A DNA stretch of 10,221 nucleotides from CAZWXH01 sp964637725 (GTDB taxonomy: Bacteria > Bacillota_I > Bacilli_A > Erysipelotrichales > Coprobacillaceae): contig CAZWXH010000065.1 in the NCBI GenBank assembly GCA_964637725.1, positions 1 through 10,221 of the forward strand. The letters are read 5' to 3'. This document shows positions 6,561-10,221 of this stretch, one piece after another (position 1 is the stretch's first letter; every line of letters starts with the position of its first letter). The position numbers and the translations under genes were made by a program. The notes below the pieces were generated by a model, which saw only the letters and a program-made list of their open reading frames with translations, did no database searches and was not told the origin of the DNA.

Positions 6561-6775
6561 GTACCAAGTAGTGCAAGGTAGAGAAGGGGTTCCTACTTGT
6601 ACTACAAAATGGATCAATATGTCAGGAGATGATGTGAAACATAACATGAATAATAATAAAAAAAGCAATCATTATATTCTTGTTTTGTGTAATGCTGCCA
6701 TAGCGTTATGTAGACTCGTGTCAATTCAATTACAGAACAAGGATACAAAAAAAGCGGGAATTATCCCGCTTTTTT
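6561..6775 (+). ncRNA. Candidate structured small RNA of about 215 nt, unknown family
   Basis: The unit is bounded by a near-consensus promoter and a strong intrinsic terminator. Its 5' hairpin pairs 6568-6577 with 6596-6605 (10 bp, one G-U), then 6579-6581 with 6593-6595 and 6583-6585 with 6590-6592, with single bulges G6578 and A6582 and a GGGG tetraloop (6586-6589). An A-rich linker (about 6606-6678) follows. The 3' domain pairs 6679-6688 with 6732-6741 (10 bp, one G-U) and encloses a 7-bp hairpin (6689-6695 with 6703-6709, loop TGCCATA). The terminator hairpin closes it. I do not recognise it as 6S, SRP RNA, tmRNA, RNase P RNA or a riboswitch. It could instead be an mRNA: AGGAG (6624-6628) precedes a GTG frame (6634-6777, 47 residues) with one hydrophobic stretch. 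Confidence 0.6.
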
Positions 6776-6777
6776 AA
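6634..6777 (+). CDS. Possible 47-residue membrane peptide in the small RNA unit
   Basis: GTG at 6634 lies five bases after AGGAG (6624-6628). The frame stays open to 6777, through the terminator. The peptide starts with a polar, Asn/Lys-rich stretch, then a hydrophobic segment YILVLCNAAIALCRLV (residues 17-32), then a charged QNKDTKK tail; the last residues (AGIIPLF) are encoded by the terminator hairpin. Size and layout recall type I toxin or holin-like peptides, but the segment contains Asn and Arg, the start is not ATG, the stop lies at or beyond the expected transcript end, and I recognise no family. More likely a chance frame inside a non-coding RNA. Confidence 0.2.
   Translation: MKHNMNNNKKSNHYILVLCNAAIALCRLVSIQLQNKDTKKAGIIPLF
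6747..6775. terminator. Bidirectional terminator shared by small RNA and kinase gene
   Basis: GCGGGA (6754-6759), ATTA loop, TCCCGC (6764-6769) flanked by an A tract (6747-6753) and a T tract (6770-6775). Both strands give a G/C-rich stem plus T run, so it ends the + strand transcript and the - strand two-component operon. The kinase stop codon is in the loop. Confidence 0.92.
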
Positions 6778-8866
6778 ATGCAATAATTGATTTGAATAAA
6801 TCTCCATCTATTTCAATGTGGAAAGTCCCACCTTGTATTTCCGTAAAACTTTTGACAATCGCAAGGCCTAAACCAGAACCGCTTGTATTTCTTGATTCGT
6901 CACCTTGAACAAAACGTTCAACAATTTTACTTTCATTAAATGTCATTTCATCTTTAGAAATGTTTTTAAATATAATTTGAATCGTTTGATCAGTTTCAAC
7001 CATATCTATATAGACTCTTGTATTCTCAAGAGAATACTTAGAGATATTAATAATAAGGTTTTCAAAGATACGATAAGTCTTAGAACTATCTAATAAACAG
7101 ATTGCTTTTTTATTTTCAAAATTATATCGAATTTCTAAATTTTTTTCATTGAGTTTATCTGAGTTTTCTAGTTCTGCTTGTTTAATAAGTGAAATAATAT
7201 CGACTTGAATAAGATCTAACTTAATATCTCCACTATTTGCTTTGCTGACCTCAAATAAGTCTTCAATTAAGTTCTTAAGTCTTAATGAATTACGATCTAA
7301 TATGTGTAGATAGTTTTGTCTTTCTTCATCACTTAATTGATTGTTTTTTAATAAATCTATATAGGTAATAATAGAAGTTAAAGGTGTTTTTAAATCATGA
7401 GAGACATTAGATATTAATTCAGTCTTCATTTTTTGTGAAGTCACTTCTTCATTAACTGCTTTTTCAAAGCCTTCTTTAATATGAGAAAACTCATCTTTTA
7501 AAGGATTAAATATTCCCACATCCTCATTAATCTGTATATCAAATTGACCATTAGATAACTTTCTCGTTGCATTTAATAAGACTTGGTAGTCTTTTTTAAT
7601 ATCATTAAACTTATTCTTAAGTAATACAAAGATAATGATAGAATAAATAAATGCAAAGAATATCCCAAATACAAAGAATATACTTAATATAGAGAAAATC
7701 ACAAAGTTAAATAAAACAATCTTCAATACTGATTTATTAATATTATCATCTAAATCAAAGTTAATAACTTTATTAACAATCCTTTTACTATTGACAATAA
7801 TCCATCCAACACAAGTGTTTTCAATAAAGTATCGTTTAAATCCTTTATGGAAGAAATAACGAATCATATAAGCAATAAAGATTACAAATAAGAAGAATAC
7901 AAACCAGAAGATTATATTAATAAATGGTGTAAGAACTGGTGCAAGAGAAGTTAAACCAATGTCTTTAAATATTTCAGTAAATTTATTATGACTCGTTGCA
8001 GACATAACTTCTGGAACAAGTCTAATTAACACTAAGAAGCTACCATATCCTAAAAACAACATAAATTCAAACTTTATCTTTGCAAAAAAATCAAGGACTA
8101 CCATATCTTTAAGATATTTATAAGGTGTAACTAACACCAAGACAAATACAATAATTGATAATAAAGCAATATAGCCAAGTGAATATCTAAGATAATCAGA
8201 CCAAGAGATATCACCAATATAGGTATTTAAGCCACCGAATTCAGGTATAACTTTATTAACCGCATATATTATACTTATATTTTTAGGGTTTATTACTTTT
8301 CTAGTGCCTCCATCATAATTATCTGAATATTCATAATTATAGGTTAAACCTTCAGAAGCATCTTTAAAATGACGTGTATTATCATTTTTTGAGATAGTTA
8401 GTTTACCATTTTCATCAAAATGATATTCAACAAACCATTGATATTGTTTAGATACTTCTTGGTTTGTATTGATATTCTTTAAATCAGTTTCAGTATTGCT
8501 CATAAACTGATTGGTTTTATGATTAATAGCGTAATACTCAAAATCTGTTTGAGTATTAAATTGATTCTCTATAGATTTTATATTAGAGATAAAATGATCA
8601 AAAGTGGTTGTTCCTTCAATTGAACCTGTATCTATACAATAATCTAATAGATTTAGCTTCTCATTGTTTTCTTGTTTAAAATTCATATCAATTAAATAAT
8701 TATAATTATAAAGTTTCCAAGAAGCATAATCACTAATAGTTGACGAAATATTTCTATCTTTTTGTACATTTTGTTTGACTGAAGGATATACAAAGTACAT
8801 AGAAATACTTGCAATAAGTAATATCGATACCATTAAGATACTGGCGATATATTTATTTTTTTTCAT
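6761..8866 (-). CDS. Multi-pass membrane sensor histidine kinase
   Basis: A 701-residue kinase that autophosphorylates on His490 and passes phosphate to the response regulator encoded just upstream. A membrane segment (8-27) leads to an extracytoplasmic domain of about 200 residues (29-226), then segments at about 229-247, 266-285, 312-336 and a pair within 380-416. A linker with HAMP-like character (about 418-470) follows. The H-box is ELISNVSHDLKTPLTS (483-498), the N-box FENLIINISKYS (601-612) and the G2 box GSGLGLAIVKS (663-673). The usual DxGxG G1 motif is replaced by FKNIS (633-637), seen in a known kinase subgroup. GGAAGGA lies seven bases upstream of the start. It begins two bases after the regulator's stop. 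The signal is unknown; the unusual multi-pass membrane part suggests a membrane or cell-envelope cue. Confidence 0.94.
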   Translation of the reverse strand: MKKNKYIASILMVSILLIASISMYFVYPSVKQNVQKDRNISSTISDYASWKLYNYNYLIDMNFKQENNEKLNLLDYCIDTGSIEGTTTFDHFISNIKSIENQFNTQTDFEYYAINHKTNQFMSNTETDLKNINTNQEVSKQYQWFVEYHFDENGKLTISKNDNTRHFKDASEGLTYNYEYSDNYDGGTRKVINPKNISIIYAVNKVIPEFGGLNTYIGDISWSDYLRYSLGYIALLSIIVFVLVLVTPYKYLKDMVVLDFFAKIKFEFMLFLGYGSFLVLIRLVPEVMSATSHNKFTEIFKDIGLTSLAPVLTPFINIIFWFVFFLFVIFIAYMIRYFFHKGFKRYFIENTCVGWIIVNSKRIVNKVINFDLDDNINKSVLKIVLFNFVIFSILSIFFVFGIFFAFIYSIIIFVLLKNKFNDIKKDYQVLLNATRKLSNGQFDIQINEDVGIFNPLKDEFSHIKEGFEKAVNEEVTSQKMKTELISNVSHDLKTPLTSIITYIDLLKNNQLSDEERQNYLHILDRNSLRLKNLIEDLFEVSKANSGDIKLDLIQVDIISLIKQAELENSDKLNEKNLEIRYNFENKKAICLLDSSKTYRIFENLIINISKYSLENTRVYIDMVETDQTIQIIFKNISKDEMTFNESKIVERFVQGDESRNTSGSGLGLAIVKSFTEIQGGTFHIEIDGDLFKSIIAFKKAG

Positions 8867-8868
8867 AT

Positions 8869-9573
8869 TTAATTCCTTCCTTGTTTTTCAATCTTATATC
8901 CAACTCCCCATACAACCTTTAGATAGCGAGGGTTCTTTGGATCAATTTCTATTTTTTCTCTTAAATTTCTTACATGAACCATCACTGTATCAGTGCTAAT
9001 TGCATCTTCATGCCAAACACTTTCATATATATTTTCAGCAGAAAAGACTTTGCCAGGATATTCCATTAAGAGTTCTAAGATTTTAAATTCGATAGGAGTG
9101 ACTTTGATAGATTTATCATCGACACTTACTTCTTTTGTATCTAGGTTGATTTCTAAGCCACCAACAACAAAACTATTAATATGACTTACGCTAGCCATAT
9201 TCATATAGCGAGAATAACGACGAAGTTGTGAAGAAACTCTTGCCAATAATTCCATTGGTACAAAGGGTTTTGTAACATAATCATCAGCCCCAATATTTAA
9301 CCCTGTCACTTTATCTATATCTTCTGATTTTGCGGATAACATAATAATCGGAAAATCATGTTCTTCTCTTATCTTCATTGTCATTTGGATTCCGTCCATT
9401 ATAGGCATCATAATATCCACAATTGCCAGATGAATTGTTTCTTTAGAAACAATGTCTAGTCCCTCTTGACCATTGTGTGCCTTTAAGACACGATAATTTT
9501 GATTCTTTAAATATATCTCAATCGCATCACAAATTTCTATTTCATCTTCTACTACTAAAATTGTATAATCCAT
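8869..9573 (-). CDS. OmpR/PhoB-family response regulator
   Basis: A 234-residue two-domain regulator. The receiver domain (about 3-116) has the acidic pair Glu9-Asp10, phosphoacceptor Asp53 (IVDIMMP, 51-57), Ser80 in IIMLSAK and Lys102 in TKPF. The C-terminal winged helix (about 133-230) has KVTPIEFKILELL, the recognition region TDTVMVHVRNLREKIE and the terminal YLKVVWGVGYKIE, all typical of the OmpR/PhoB class. It is the partner of the kinase that follows two bases later. GGAGGGG (9585-9579) precedes ATG by about five bases. Targets are unknown; direct repeats upstream of its own promoter are a candidate. Confidence 0.95.
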   Translation of the reverse strand: MDYTILVVEDEIEICDAIEIYLKNQNYRVLKAHNGQEGLDIVSKETIHLAIVDIMMPIMDGIQMTMKIREEHDFPIIMLSAKSEDIDKVTGLNIGADDYVTKPFVPMELLARVSSQLRRYSRYMNMASVSHINSFVVGGLEINLDTKEVSVDDKSIKVTPIEFKILELLMEYPGKVFSAENIYESVWHEDAISTDTVMVHVRNLREKIEIDPKNPRYLKVVWGVGYKIEKQGRN

Positions 9574-9598
9574 ATTTTCCCCTCCAACACTTATCTCT

Positions 9599-9627
9599 AT
9601 TATACTGAAATAGTGATAAGAAAAGTA
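9599..9627 (-). promoter_or_regulatory. Probable promoter of the two-component operon
   Basis: On the - strand TATAAT reads 9604 to 9599. Seventeen bases further upstream only TACTTT (9627-9622) is found, a poor -35, as expected of a promoter needing an activator. No terminator is seen between the VTT gene and this point, so readthrough is also possible. Confidence 0.5.
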
Positions 9628-9639
9628 GAGGATAAAACG

Positions 9640-9657
9640 AAAGATTTTCTAAAGATT
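9640..9657 (-). promoter_or_regulatory. 7-bp direct repeat, likely response-regulator box
   Basis: AATCTTT occurs twice on the - strand (9657-9651 and 9646-9640) with a four-base spacer, an exact 11-bp period. That is the geometry of PhoB/OmpR-class sites (two 7-bp half sites on one face of the helix). It is 13 bases upstream of the weak -35, consistent with activation of the operon by its own regulator. Binding is inferred. Confidence 0.45.
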
Positions 9658-10221
9658 ACAGATTTCTTTTTGTTTATTAATTTTCCTATACATATATATC
9701 CCAATAATCGATATAAAACCAGTTATAGTAAATATCAGAATAGAAAATGAAAACTGATTAGAAGCAATTGCACTTCCTCCAACTGTGCTTGTAATAATTG
9801 AGGGAATTCTCGCAAAAGTAGTTATAAATAAGAATGTTGATAGTTTGATATCTGTTAAAGGCATTATATAGGTTAATATATCTTTTGGTGTCCCAGGGAC
9901 AAAGAATATAATAAATAATAGAATATTTCTTTTTTGCGTATCGTTTATAAAATTAATGTTATGAATTTGCTCTATTCTAAAAAAACGAGTAATAAATCGT
10001 AAACCGAATTTTCTTACAAAAGAAAAGACAAGTGTAGAACCTATAAAACTTCCTAACATACATATGAACATTCCGCCAATACTACCATAAAGGAAACCTG
10101 ACATGACTTCAATAATCTCTCCTGGTAGAAAGGCAAAGACAATTTGAAGAGCCATAATCATAATCATAAACAATTGACCAAATATACCAAATTTACTTAA
10201 TTCTTGTTTTAATGCTTGGGG
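9649..10221 (-). CDS. VTT-domain (TVP38/DedA-like) membrane protein, 5' end missing
   Basis: The reading frame is open to the window edge, so the start lies beyond 10221; 190 residues are visible. It is a small polytopic membrane protein with segments at about 17-33, 38-60, 99-109 (re-entrant type), 124-140 and 150-172. VTT landmarks: FLPGEIIEVMSGFLYG (31-46), LGSFIGSTLVFSFVRKFG (56-73) and the second loop FFVPGTPKDILTY (106-118), whose paired P-G loops are characteristic. Members are thought to be lipid scramblases or to support undecaprenyl-phosphate recycling and membrane homeostasis; the role of this one is not shown. It is on the same strand as and 75 bases upstream of the two-component genes. 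An internal TTG at 10173 is not a credible start, because the upstream residues continue the family pattern. Confidence 0.88.
   Translation of the reverse strand, partial: PQALKQELSKFGIFGQLFMIMIMALQIVFAFLPGEIIEVMSGFLYGSIGGMFICMLGSFIGSTLVFSFVRKFGLRFITRFFRIEQIHNINFINDTQKRNILLFIIFFVPGTPKDILTYIMPLTDIKLSTFLFITTFARIPSIITSTVGGSAIASNQFSFSILIFTITGFISIIGIYMYRKINKQKEICNL

Noticed and set aside
6523..6633. The upper part of the 6523-6777 frame as a coding region.
   Set aside because: It spans the promoter of the small RNA and its first ATG has no ribosome binding site; only the part from 6634 is worth keeping as a low-confidence peptide.
6561..6775. 6S RNA, SRP RNA or tmRNA identity for the orphan transcript.
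   Set aside because: The ends do not pair into a long rod as in 6S, there is no SRP GNAR-capped domain, and there is no tRNA-like end as in tmRNA. A five-pair 5'/3' closure (6561-6565 with 6740-6745) is too short to support 6S.

Overview
The window is AT-rich, with strong AAGGAGG-type ribosome binding sites, sigma-A-like promoters and short hairpin/T-run terminators. It reads as chromosomal DNA of a low-GC Gram-positive (Bacillota). The protein style resembles gut Erysipelotrichia-type relatives (Coprobacillus/Catenibacterium-like); that narrower placement is inference. I see no insertion sequence, CRISPR array, tRNA or rRNA.

Left part, all on the + strand. Bases 1-95 hold no gene I can call, only a possible 3' tail of an upstream gene before a hairpin terminator (96-125). 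Next comes a single-gene unit for HPr (255-524), the PTS phosphocarrier, with its own extended -10 promoter and terminator. It is followed by a tight four-gene operon (655-3868): an ArsR-type repressor like SdpR, a membrane protein like SdpI, an ABC ATPase and a large ABC permease. Genes 2-4 each overlap the gene before. A perfect 9+9 inverted repeat (613-636) just downstream of the promoter is a likely autorepressor operator. By analogy with Bacillus subtilis SdpR/SdpI, the unit may sense and resist a membrane-active peptide, but no sdpABC toxin genes are present.

Middle. A YeiH-type (UPF0324) membrane transporter (3997-5001) and a 468-residue regulator (5081-6487) each have their own promoter. 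The regulator has two GntR-type winged-helix domains exactly 250 residues apart and looks like two fused GntR subunits.

Between that regulator and the convergent kinase gene lies a gene-free stretch (6488-6760). It carries a near-consensus promoter (TTGAAA-N17-TATAAT with TG extension) and ends in a strong bidirectional terminator. This defines a transcript of about 215 nt (about 6561-6775) with a 16-bp bulged hairpin capped by GGGG and a 3' stem enclosing a second hairpin. It matches no RNA family I recognise and is the best candidate for something undescribed: either a small RNA or the mRNA of a tiny membrane peptide.

Right part, all on the - strand. A VTT/DedA-like membrane protein (cut by the right edge at 10221) is followed by an OmpR-family response regulator (9573-8869) and a multi-pass histidine kinase (8866-6761). 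The last kinase codons lie inside the bidirectional terminator shared with the small RNA. A 7-bp direct repeat with exact 11-bp period (9640-9657) upstream of the regulator is a plausible autoregulatory site.
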